7,063 nucleotides of DNA from Anaerolineae bacterium (GTDB lineage: Bacteria; Chloroflexota; Anaerolineae; B4-G1): assembly GCA_030612185.1 (NCBI GenBank), contig JAUWOI010000228.1:1-7063 (forward strand), given 5' to 3'. Below the pieces are notes generated by a model that made no database searches, was not told where the DNA came from, and saw only the letters and a program-made list of their open reading frames with translations. This document shows positions 1 through 5,890 of this stretch, in pieces; position 1 is the stretch's first letter, and the number at the start of each line of letters is the position of its first letter. Made by a program: the position numbers and the translations under genes.

Positions 1-51
1 CTGGGTCTGCTGTGGCTCATCCTGCTTCTCATCGAGCGGTTGACAGGATAA
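1..51 (+). CDS. 3' end of a hydrophobic (membrane) protein, partial
   Basis: The first 16 codons of the window read LGLLWLILLLIERLTG and end at TAA (49-51). The segment is almost entirely Leu/Ile/Trp, then a short charged tail (E-R), which is what the last transmembrane helix of a membrane protein looks like. The rest of the gene lies outside the window, so no family can be named. The stop is 62 bases before the Nif3-family start, and a perfect inverted repeat lies between them. Co-transcription with the downstream gene is possible but not shown. Confidence 0.5.
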   Translation: MGLLWLILLLIERLTG

Positions 52-58
52 CCCCTAA

Positions 59-92
59 AGACCCTAAGGGTTTTCTGAAACCCTTAGGGTCT
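59..92. repeat. Perfect 15-bp inverted repeat (intergenic hairpin)
   Basis: AGACCCTAAGGGTTT (59-73) and AAACCCTTAGGGTCT (78-92) are exact reverse complements separated by TCTG. Each arm also contains its own near-palindrome, CCCTNAGGG, and related pieces (CCCTAAAG, GAAACCC) flank the element at 53-60 and 95-101. It lies between the stop of the upstream gene and the ribosome binding site of the Nif3-family gene. No T-run follows either arm, so a classic intrinsic terminator is not supported. It could be a dispersed intergenic repeat, a processing or stabilising hairpin, or a weak terminator. Confidence 0.75.
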
Positions 93-113
93 CCGAAACC
101 CAAGGAGTCTTAG

Positions 114-869
114 ATGAAGCGTGACGAACTCACCACCTACCTCGACGACTACCTGCGCGTCAAGGAGATCGAAGATGCCTCCCAGAACGGTCTTCAGGTC
201 GAGGGGCCGGAGGAGGTGGCGAAGATTGCCTTCGCCGTGGATGGCTGCCAGGCCACCTTCGAGCAGGCGGTCGCCGCCGGAGCCCAACTTCTCATCGTGC
301 ACCACGGCCTCTTCTGGGACAAGCCCCTTCGGCTGGTCGGCCCTCTGTTCCGGCGGGTGAAACCGCTCGTCGAGGGCGGCTGTGGCCTCTACGCCGTCCA
401 TCTGCCCCTGGATTTCCACCCGCAGGTGGGCAACAACGCCGAACTGGTGCGCCTGCTGGGATTGCAGGACACCCGCGCCTTCGGCAAGTACCACGGCAGC
501 GAGATTGGTATCGGCGGTGTGCTCGACCCGCCCATCCCGTTGGAAGCACTGATCGAGCGGCTGGCGCAGGCCACCGGCGAGTCTCCCGTGCGCATCCTGG
601 CCCACGGGCCGGAGAAGGCGTCGCAGGTGGGGTGTGTCTCCGGTGGGGCGGCCTTCTTGATGGATCAGGTCGCCGGTGCTGGCTTCGATACATTCATCAC
701 TGGCGAGACCAGTCACAATTGCTTTCACGATGCTGCCGAGTATGGCCTCAACGTTGTCTACGGCGGCCACTACGCGACCGAGACGCTGGGCGTGAAGGCG
801 CTGGCCCGTCACCTGGAGGAGAAGTTCGGGCTGGAGACCACCTTTCTGGATATCCCCACAGGGATGTAG
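114..869 (+). CDS. Nif3/YbgI-family dinuclear metal centre protein (GTP cyclohydrolase I type 2-like)
   Basis: This is a complete 251-residue protein of the short Nif3/YbgI class, without the PII-like insert of the ~370-residue forms. Family members form toroidal hexamers with two metal ions per subunit. The biochemical role is unsettled; the database name 'GTP cyclohydrolase 1 type 2' is by homology. Visible hallmarks are the N-terminal NGLQVEG segment (25-31), IVHHGLFW with H63 and H64, HLPLD with H96 and D100, the CVSGGA turn (174-179), FITGETSHN (194-202), and GGHYATE with H219 and E223. H63, H64, D100, H219 and E223 correspond to the five metal ligands known in E. coli YbgI, so the site looks intact. 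The ATG start is supported by AAGGAG at 102-107 with six bases of spacing. A longer antisense reading frame over the same DNA is a GC-rich shadow. The family call is secure; the cellular role is not. Confidence 0.95.
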   Translation: MKRDELTTYLDDYLRVKEIEDASQNGLQVEGPEEVAKIAFAVDGCQATFEQAVAAGAQLLIVHHGLFWDKPLRLVGPLFRRVKPLVEGGCGLYAVHLPLDFHPQVGNNAELVRLLGLQDTRAFGKYHGSEIGIGGVLDPPIPLEALIERLAQATGESPVRILAHGPEKASQVGCVSGGAAFLMDQVAGAGFDTFITGETSHNCFHDAAEYGLNVVYGGHYATETLGVKALARHLEEKFGLETTFLDIPTGM

Positions 870-999
870 CGCGATTGCCAACCAGTTTCTCTACCGTACA
901 TTTCCACCGAGTTGCGCGGGCTGGAAGAAAAAGTACACGTCAAAAGTCAACCCACGTTTCAACACGTGCTTGAGCCAGTCGAGACAAGACGAAACAATC

Positions 1000-1026
1000 T
1001 CTTGTCAACTCGGTCAGTGCGGTCAA
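1000..1026. repeat. Degenerate 9-bp tandem repeat, three units
   Basis: The three consecutive 9-mers TCTTGTCAA, CTCGGTCAG and TGCGGTCAA share a GTCA core at the same position, and the last two share CGGTCA. The first unit also supplies the right arm of a short stem with 983-989. The repeat is short and imperfect, so it may be chance or a remnant of slipped-strand duplication. Confidence 0.3.
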
Positions 1027-1085
1027 TGAGCCCGGTTTTGCCCTGAGCAACGATAAACAGACCGAAGCATATCATCCAGATGTAG

Positions 1086-1220
1086 GCCAGCGGCGGCCAT
1101 GCGCTCGCCATCCGCACCATCAACTTCGACGACCCGGCGGACGCCGCCCGCCACGACAAAATGGTCGCGCTGGTGGAGCGTTTGCTGGCGCTGCACAGGA
1201 AATTGGCCGCCGGTCAGGCA
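1086..1220 (+). pseudogene. Relic of the C-terminus of a TaqI/Eco57I-like (type IIG) restriction-methylation enzyme
   Basis: After an in-frame TAG at 1083-1085, the frame reads AIRTINFDDPADAARHDKM, then a helix of the pattern VALVERLLALHRKLAA, ending near 1220. From memory this matches the tail of large Eco57I/TaqI-like DNA methyltransferase/endonuclease proteins, where an 'IRxIxFxxPxDxARHDxMVxLVExMLxLH' segment follows the target-recognition domain. Those proteins then normally continue with a helix and a 'VYELYGLT'-like end, which is absent here. The frame instead drifts into the ribosome binding site of the SixA-like gene and closes at a TAG inside it. No start codon, catalytic NPPY motif or target-recognition domain is present, so only about 45 codons of a normally ~1000-residue protein remain. 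The family assignment is by recognition, not alignment. Confidence 0.65.
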
Positions 1221-1243
1221 ATAGGAATCTCACAGGTGCTAAT

Positions 1244-1250
1244 GGGAGGG
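1244..1250 (+). promoter_or_regulatory. Ribosome binding site that fixes the SixA-like start
   Basis: GGGAGGG lies seven bases upstream of ATG 1258 and only four upstream of the alternative TTG at 1255, favouring the ATG. It sits just beyond the recognisable end of the restriction-enzyme relic and inside that relic's residual open frame. Confidence 0.6.
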
Positions 1251-1257
1251 ATGTTTG

Positions 1258-1755
1258 ATGAAGGTTCTGACATTGGTCAGACACGCCAAATCTAGTTGGA
1301 AGGATCGAACTCTTCCAGATCGTCTCAGGCCGCTGAACAAGCGTGGTAAGCGAGATGCCCCTATGATGGGGGAGCGTTTGGCCGAACGAGGGGTCGAGGT
1401 AGACCGGATGATCTCCAGCCCAGCAACACGGGCAAAAACGACAGCCGAGGCGATTGCTGAGGAGATAGAGTACCCGTGGGAAGAGATCGTCGTGGACGAA
1501 AGACTATATCATGCGGAGGTGTTCGAACTACTCAAAGTTATTCAGAGCCTGGAGGATTATCTGCATCACGTGGTGCTGTTTGGGCATAACCCTGGTCTAA
1601 CAGGACTCGCCAACTATCTTTCGCCGTACCACATTGATAACGTACCGACGTGCGGGGTCGTCGAGTTGAGGTATGACACTGATATGTGGGTGTCTCTAGG
1701 TGAAGCCGAGCCAACGGAGGTCCATTTCGATTATCCCAAGAAGAGGGATACTTGA
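1258..1755 (+). CDS. sixA: SixA-like phosphohistidine phosphatase (histidine phosphatase superfamily)
   Basis: From ATG 1258 the protein has 165 residues, the size of E. coli SixA, which removes phosphate from histidine on signalling and phosphotransfer proteins. The opening MKVLTLVRHAKSSW carries the RHA motif with the phospho-accepting histidine (residue 9). It is followed by SSPATRAKTTAE with the phosphate-binding arginine (58), LYHAE (84-88) with a likely acid residue, and FGHNPGL with the second catalytic histidine (110). All core residues are present. The start is decided by GGGAGGG at 1244-1250, seven bases before ATG 1258; a TTG three bases earlier is in frame but less well spaced. 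Four sampled 60-base lines of the gene average about 51% G+C, against 41/60 in a line of the Nif3-family gene, and codon use is more A/T-tolerant. This hints at separate ancestry. It ends 62 bases from a convergent gene. The target protein cannot be deduced from the neighbours. Confidence 0.92.
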   Translation: MKVLTLVRHAKSSWKDRTLPDRLRPLNKRGKRDAPMMGERLAERGVEVDRMISSPATRAKTTAEAIAEEIEYPWEEIVVDERLYHAEVFELLKVIQSLEDYLHHVVLFGHNPGLTGLANYLSPYHIDNVPTCGVVELRYDTDMWVSLGEAEPTEVHFDYPKKRDT

Positions 1756-1817
1756 GGCTGTGCGGAACGGAAGAGGGGATTGGGGTCGTTGACCAGGGCA
1801 CTACTTCGGGGCAGTGG

Positions 1818-3110
1818 TCACTCGTACTTCAGCGCAGCGACCGGGCTGAGGGCCGCCGCCCGCATCGCCGGGTACAGCCCGGAGGCCACGCCCACCAGCG
1901 CGGAAAACACCACCGCGAAGATGGGCAGCCAGAGAGGGGTGTGAATCAAGGAGATGTTCAGGTCCGCAGCGGAGGCCCCGCTCTGAACTGCCTGCGCCGC
2001 CAGGTAGGTGCCGGCGATCACGTCAATCAATGCTCCCAGGCCCACTCCCAGCAGAACTCCTCCGATCCCGCCTAGCAGCCCGATGCTGCCCGCCTCGGCC
2101 AGGAAGATGGACATCACGTCCCGGTTAGTCGCCCCTACCGCCTTCATCAGCCCGATCTCCCGCGTGCGCTCGTAGATCGCCATCGTCATCGTGTTGGCGA
2201 TGCCGAAGGCGGCCACGATCAGCGCGATGGCTCCGATGCCGCCGAAGACGCCCTGGATGACCAGGAAGACGGTGTTAATCTCCTGCATCATACTACGCGC
2301 TGAGTAGGCGTAGAACCCCTGACTTACGATCTCCCGCTCCACGGCCGCTACGTGCTCGGAGGTAGCAACCTTTACCAGCGCCCCCTGGTTATACCCATCG
2401 CGGCCCGGGTTGAGGCGCTTGCCGGCGAACCAGCCATTCAACTCCACTACATCGTCCAGTGCCAGGTAGAGCCTGCGGTCGTCCTGCCCGCCCGATTCCT
2501 CCAATACGCCCGTAACCCGCAGGCGCACGACTCGTTCCACCGGGCGGCCGTCGTCTCCCATGCGGCTGAGGACCAGTTGCAGCGTCTGCCCCTGCAGGTC
2601 GAAGGTCTCCTCCGCCGGGCGCTGTGACTGGGGATTGTAGAATCCCTCCGCCACCTGCCCACCCGCCAGCGCCTGCCAGCGTCCCAGCCGGTCCGTCCCG
2701 CTCGCCAAAACGAAATCCAGCCGCCCTACCTGTGTCGGGTCAATGCCTGTGATCTGCGCATTTCCCACCAGCCGGTTCAGCCGGAGCATTCCGCCTCCCA
2801 TCAGCGGCTCCAGGGGCGTGACAGCCACCACGCCGGGGAGTTTGCGGAACTTGGCCAGCGCATTGTCGTTCAGCACCGCTTCCTCGCCAGCGCGGTCTAG
2901 TCTCCTCCCTGGGGAATAGACGTTGATCTGCGTCAGTTCGCCGATGGAACCCAAATCCTGGGTCACGCTGCGCTGGAGGCCGGCTGCCAATGAGATCAGG
3001 ACGACGACCGCCGCCGTGCCGATGACCACGCCGATAGCCGTCATCGCCACCCGGGCCTTCATCCGCCGCAGGTTACTGATTACCAGATGCAGTAAGTCTC
3101 TAAAACTCAA
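1818..3110 (-). CDS. MacB/FtsX-type ABC transporter permease
   Basis: This is a 430-residue permease with the MacB layout. A short cytoplasmic lead-in is followed by TM1 at about 21-45 (VAMTAIGVVIGTAAVVVLIS), a long extracytoplasmic domain at about 46-280 (MacB_PCD-like), then TM2 at about 283-308. The coupling segment ERTREIGLMKAVGATNRDV follows at 314-332. TM3 is at about 335-365, TM4 at about 393-415, and the typical end is SGLYPAMRAAALSPVAAL (410-427). Family members dimerise with a LolD/MacB-type ATPase and turn ATP hydrolysis into movement of the outside domain rather than transporting through a wide channel. The cognate ATPase is the separate gene at 5060-5746. The start is a TTG 17 bases after the CARDB-like gene's stop, with no clear Shine-Dalgarno. 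It is chosen because MSFRDLLHLVISNLRR matches the usual beginning of the family, and translation probably depends on coupling. The substrate or target is unknown. Confidence 0.93.
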   Translation of the reverse strand: MSFRDLLHLVISNLRRMKARVAMTAIGVVIGTAAVVVLISLAAGLQRSVTQDLGSIGELTQINVYSPGRRLDRAGEEAVLNDNALAKFRKLPGVVAVTPLEPLMGGGMLRLNRLVGNAQITGIDPTQVGRLDFVLASGTDRLGRWQALAGGQVAEGFYNPQSQRPAEETFDLQGQTLQLVLSRMGDDGRPVERVVRLRVTGVLEESGGQDDRRLYLALDDVVELNGWFAGKRLNPGRDGYNQGALVKVATSEHVAAVEREIVSQGFYAYSARSMMQEINTVFLVIQGVFGGIGAIALIVAAFGIANTMTMAIYERTREIGLMKAVGATNRDVMSIFLAEAGSIGLLGGIGGVLLGVGLGALIDVIAGTYLAAQAVQSGASAADLNISLIHTPLWLPIFAVVFSALVGVASGLYPAMRAAALSPVAALKYE

Positions 3111-3127
3111 TGTTGTATACCAACTGT

Positions 3128-5023
3128 TTAGCTCCCCAGCCCCAGCATCCCCCTCAGGAAGCGGAGCACTTTATCCCAGAAACCCTCTTCCTGCTCCTGA
3201 GATTCCTCCCCGATCCCCGGCGGAGCCTCCGGCGGCTCCTCCACCTGCACCGCCAGTGTCTGCGTCACCACCTGCGGCTGCTCGAAGTCGTCCAGATAGT
3301 GGACGGTGACCAATACCTCGGCTGTCCCGCCCTCCTGCGCCACGGCCATCGCTTCCAGCGAGCCCGATGTGCCCCCGTCCAGCGGCCCCAGGTATAGAGA
3401 ACCTGCGCTGATCTCCAACTGCATGCTGGAGACCTCCAGTGTGCTGACGTTGACCAGCGTGCGCCCGATGTTGGTCACCTCGACCGGAAGTTCGAAGGGG
3501 ACATCCACGAGGACCATCTCCACAGGACGGTAGAAGCCGATCTGGAGATGGGGACGCCGACGCACCAGCAGACTGATCAGTTGGCTGTCGCTGTGGCGGG
3601 TGCCACGGGCGTCGTCGAAGGCCAGCGCCACCGGCAGGCTATAGGCCCCAGCGCCCGCCCCGCCATCCACGACCAACTGCTGCGTCACCTCGACCGTATC
3701 CCCGGCCACCAGGTGTGGCACGAACTTGACATTGCTGGAGTGCAGGGGAGCAAAGGGGGCCATTCCGCTCCCTCCCTCGCCACCCAGGGTCAAGATCAAT
3801 CGCTGTGCCTCCCCGCCGCCGACGTTGCTCACCTCCAGCGTCAGCGTGAAGGTGTCGCCAGGGGCCAGGGGGTCGGGCGTGATGTGGTAGTTGGCGACGA
3901 TCAACGGCGGGCGATCCGCCAGCGCGGGGCTGACCTCCAAGCCGACGCTCTGACGGGTGGAATAGGAGCCGCCACTGTAGTCGGAGCAGTCCAGCACGAC
4001 GTCGAGGCTGAGGCGACCGGCCTGGGTCACCTCGCCCAGCACCAGCGGCAGTGTCGCTGTCACCACCCCGTCAATTGCGATACGATCTACGGCTATCACG
4101 TTGCTCCCGCCTGCCGGTACGGCCAGGTCGGCAGAGGCCATGCCCACCATCACCTGGGTCGCCGTGCGGCTGCCCCGGTTGGCCAGGCGTAATGTCAGGC
4201 TGAAACTATCGCCAGGTCCCAGGACGGGAGGCTCGGTCTGCGCAGCCTCAATGACCAACTGCGGTTGCCCGTGTCCGACGCCGACGACTTCGATGGCGAC
4301 GGTCTCCGGGTACTCGTAGTGGTTCCCCTCATAATCGTTGGCACTGAGGTTGACCTGCAGGTTGTAACTGCCGGAGGCCAGACCGCTGGGGACGCGCAGC
4401 CGCTGAGTGACGACGGCGGTGTGGTTGATGTGCAGTTGCCACAACAGGTGACCTGTCTCGCCCACCGGCAGGAAGGTACCACCGGGGAAAGTGACCATCG
4501 TGTTCTCGCCAGCCCGGCTGCCGGTGTTGTAGACCTCGATGGTGATGAGGAACTCACGCCCCACTCCGACGCGGCTGGGCTCGACGGAGTAGTTGCGGAT
4601 GGTGAGATAGGGACGCCCGGGTACCGGCGAGGGCTTCGGGGCGGGGATGGGCGTGGGAGCGGGCGTGGGTGTGGCGGCGACGATGGTCAGCGCCTCGGTC
4701 AGGGTCGTTGAGTCGCCCTCCTCGCTCACCTGCAGATCGTAGGTACCGGCGGGGATGCCGGGCGGCACCACCGCCATCAGCGCAGTGCTGTTGACGTAGG
4801 TCGTCTCCAGCAGGCCGAAGCCGGCCAGGCGGGCAATGGTGGCGGTAGTAAAGCCGCTGCCGTAGATGCTCAACGTGCCGCCGGTCTGGCTGGCCAGCGT
4901 GTCTGGCTCGACGCCGGTCAGCGCCAGTTGAGGCAGCGGGCTCGCAGCAGCGCTGTTTGCCAGCGAAACCACCGCGATCACTCCGGTAACCAGGACGACG
5001 GCCAGAAGAACACTCTTACGCAT
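3128..5023 (-). CDS. Secreted IPT/TIG plus CARDB-like multidomain protein, ABC-associated
   Basis: The 631-residue protein begins with a signal peptide: R2-K3, a hydrophobic stretch at 4-22, and an A-X-A type site near A27. There is no lipobox cysteine. An IPT/TIG-like Ig fold follows at about 31-116 (LTGVEPDTLASQTGGTLSIYGSGF), then a Thr/Pro-rich linker (118-137). Four successive CARDB-like (COG1361-like) beta-sandwich units lie at about 139-248, 254-366, 373-488 and 491-597. Each opens with a P-x-L-x-I type strand, and a V/L-x-N-x-G turn follows about 25 residues later (VYNTGSR, LANRGSR, VSNVGGG, VTNIGRT). An acidic patch (605-613) leads to an amphipathic tail (614-631). There is no C-terminal transmembrane helix or sortase motif. 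It is encoded between the ATPase and the permease, so it is probably the extracytoplasmic partner of that transporter. ATG 5023 is preceded by AGGGGGG with four bases of spacing. Adhesin or S-layer roles are alternatives; the repeats alone do not give a function. Confidence 0.85.
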   Translation of the reverse strand: MRKSVLLAVVLVTGVIAVVSLANSAAASPLPQLALTGVEPDTLASQTGGTLSIYGSGFTTATIARLAGFGLLETTYVNSTALMAVVPPGIPAGTYDLQVSEEGDSTTLTEALTIVAATPTPAPTPIPAPKPSPVPGRPYLTIRNYSVEPSRVGVGREFLITIEVYNTGSRAGENTMVTFPGGTFLPVGETGHLLWQLHINHTAVVTQRLRVPSGLASGSYNLQVNLSANDYEGNHYEYPETVAIEVVGVGHGQPQLVIEAAQTEPPVLGPGDSFSLTLRLANRGSRTATQVMVGMASADLAVPAGGSNVIAVDRIAIDGVVTATLPLVLGEVTQAGRLSLDVVLDCSDYSGGSYSTRQSVGLEVSPALADRPPLIVANYHITPDPLAPGDTFTLTLEVSNVGGGEAQRLILTLGGEGGSGMAPFAPLHSSNVKFVPHLVAGDTVEVTQQLVVDGGAGAGAYSLPVALAFDDARGTRHSDSQLISLLVRRRPHLQIGFYRPVEMVLVDVPFELPVEVTNIGRTLVNVSTLEVSSMQLEISAGSLYLGPLDGGTSGSLEAMAVAQEGGTAEVLVTVHYLDDFEQPQVVTQTLAVQVEEPPEAPPGIGEESQEQEEGFWDKVLRFLRGMLGLGS

Positions 5024-5048
5024 AATTCCCCCCTACGTTCAGCCACAC

Positions 5049-5076
5049 TTGGTCATTGGTCATTGCTCATTGTTCA
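5049..5076. repeat. Heptamer tandem repeat across the ATPase stop codon
   Basis: Four head-to-tail 7-mers read TTGGTCA, TTGGTCA, TTGCTCA, TTGTTCA on the + strand, which is AATGANC on the coding strand. They encode the last residues of the ATPase (MNNEQ), its TGA stop (5062-5060) and part of the spacer before the CARDB-like gene. A partial fifth unit (TTGG) follows at 5077-5080. Confidence 0.8.
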
Positions 5077-5746
5077 TTGGATCCGTGATCCGCCCGTCCA
5101 GTAGATGGATGCACCGGCTGGTGAACTCGGCTACCGCCGGGTCGTGGGAGACGACGACGACAGTGCGCCCCTGTTCCTGGTTGAGCCGCGCCAGAATCGC
5201 CAGTACCTCTGCCCCTGTGTGGCTATCCAGGTTGCCCGTCGGTTCGTCGGCCAGGATGATGGTCGGGTCATTCACCAGTGCGCGGGCTATGGCTACTCGT
5301 TGCTGTTGCCCGCCGGATAGTTCCGTAGGCTTATGGGCCATCCGGTCAGCCAACCCCACCAGTTCCAGCAAGTAGCGTGCCCGCTCCCGGCGTTGGGCTG
5401 GGGGGGTGCGGGCGAAGAACATAGGAAATGCCACATTTTCCAATGCCGTCATCGTGGAGACGAGATGGAAGGATTGGAACACAAAACCCACCTCCCGGCG
5501 ACGGTACGCGGCCAGCCCGTTTTCGTCCAGCGCGGTGAGGTCCTGATCGTGCACCCAGATGTGGCCAGCGGTGGGACGGTCCAGCCCGCCCAGCAGGTAC
5601 AGCAGGGTGGACTTGCCCGACCCAGAGGGGCCCATCACGCTCAGGTACTCCCCCGCCTTCGCCGTCAGGCTCACCCTGTTCAGCGCGTGCACGGTCTCTT
5701 GACCCATCTGGAAATCCCGCTGTAGATTCTGGATACGTATAAGCAT
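5060..5746 (-). CDS. ABC transporter ATP-binding protein, MacB/LolD type
   Basis: This is a complete 228-residue nucleotide-binding subunit, the normal size for LolD/FtsE/MacB-type ATPases. All motifs are intact: Walker [10 protein letters not shown] (39-47, K45), Q-loop Q91 in VFQSF, signature LSGGQQQR (143-150), Walker B IILADEP (163-169, with D167 and catalytic E168), D-loop GNLD (171-174) and H-loop H201. The [10 protein letters not shown] string and the ENV...ERA(R)YLLELVGL stretch (103-132) are typical of the class pairing with MacB/FtsX permeases. The protein acts on the inner face of the membrane as a dimer. Its partner permease is two genes downstream, with the CARDB-like gene in between. 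The ATG start has no good Shine-Dalgarno (A-rich leader), which may mean modest expression. Its last codons and stop lie inside the heptamer repeat, and the 144-base gap before it holds a nested hairpin element. Confidence 0.96.
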   Translation of the reverse strand: MLIRIQNLQRDFQMGQETVHALNRVSLTAKAGEYLSVMGPSGSGKSTLLYLLGGLDRPTAGHIWVHDQDLTALDENGLAAYRRREVGFVFQSFHLVSTMTALENVAFPMFFARTPPAQRRERARYLLELVGLADRMAHKPTELSGGQQQRVAIARALVNDPTIILADEPTGNLDSHTGAEVLAILARLNQEQGRTVVVVSHDPAVAEFTSRCIHLLDGRITDPMNNEQ

Positions 5747-5766
5747 TTTTTGATATTACTCAGCCT

Positions 5767-5889
5767 GTCATTGCGAGCGTAGCGAAGCAATCTCCCGCCA
5801 GCAAGTTGGGGATTGCCACCGCGAGTACTCCACTGCGAGTACTCGTGGCAGGCGTGGCGGTGCTTCGTCACTTCGTTCCTCGCAATGAC
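5767..5889. repeat. 123-bp nested inverted-repeat element between the Yip1 and ATPase genes
   Basis: The outer arms GTCATTGCGAG (5767-5777) and CTCGCAATGAC (5879-5889) are perfect complements. Imperfect pairing continues inward, with TAGCGAAGC on the left against GCTTCGTCACTTCG on the right. Inside the left half, GCAATCTCCC (5787-5796) faces GGGGATTGC (5808-5816). The centre holds a 10-bp direct repeat, GCGAGTACTC (5821-5830 and 5835-5844), each copy containing the palindrome GAGTACTC, framed by GCCAC (5815-5819) and GTGGC (5845-5849). The right end abuts the TGA of the Yip1-family gene. Elements starting with 'TCATTGCGAG' are familiar dispersed repeats in several bacterial groups, in my memory including Chloroflexota. 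There is no open frame for a transposase, so this is a MITE-like or REP-like non-coding unit. Confidence 0.8.
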
Positions 5890-5890
5890 C

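Larger units (their letters stand above)
870..1257. other. 388-base non-coding gap with gene debris
   Basis: No intact gene is visible between the Nif3-family gene and the SixA-like gene. Reading rightward, 870-980 shows no recognisable coding or RNA signal in either strand. A 7-bp stem, GACAAGA (983-989) with TCTTGTC (1000-1006), and a three-unit 9-mer repeat (1000-1026) follow. Then 1027-1085 is featureless. From 1086 to about 1220 there is a decayed fragment of a restriction-methylation enzyme, described separately. The final bases carry the ribosome binding site of the next gene. A 66-codon antisense frame at 959-1159 runs across the relic and looks like a shadow. Confidence 0.6.

Noticed and set aside
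40..68. Consensus TTGACA (40-45) as a promoter for the Nif3-family gene
   Set aside because: No acceptable -10 box occurs 16-18 bases downstream, only CCCTAA/CCTAAG-like bases, and the transcript would start in the hairpin loop.
59..92. TTAGGG/CCCTAA units as a telomere-like array
   Set aside because: The units form one inverted repeat, not a tandem array, and sit between ordinary bacterial genes.
84..881. Long antisense frame (265 codons, - strand) over the Nif3-family gene
   Set aside because: It is a GC-rich shadow. The + strand protein has the full family motif set and a good ribosome site, while the antisense product is low-complexity Gly/Ala/Gln/His with no recognisable domain.
1791..1819. 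Hairpin GACCA...TGGTC between the convergent SixA-like and permease genes as a terminator
   Set aside because: Only five outer pairs form, the inner CACT/AGTG pairing competes with them, and there is no T-run in either direction.
3548..4192. 214-codon + strand frame opposite the CARDB-like gene
   Set aside because: The product is rich in Gln, His, Gly and Arg as expected from reading codons backwards, and the opposite strand encodes a clear signal peptide plus repeated beta-sandwich units.
5049..5889. Repeats near the ATPase gene as a CRISPR array
   Set aside because: Units are 7-11 bases with no regular 25-40-base repeats or unique spacers, and no cas genes are present.
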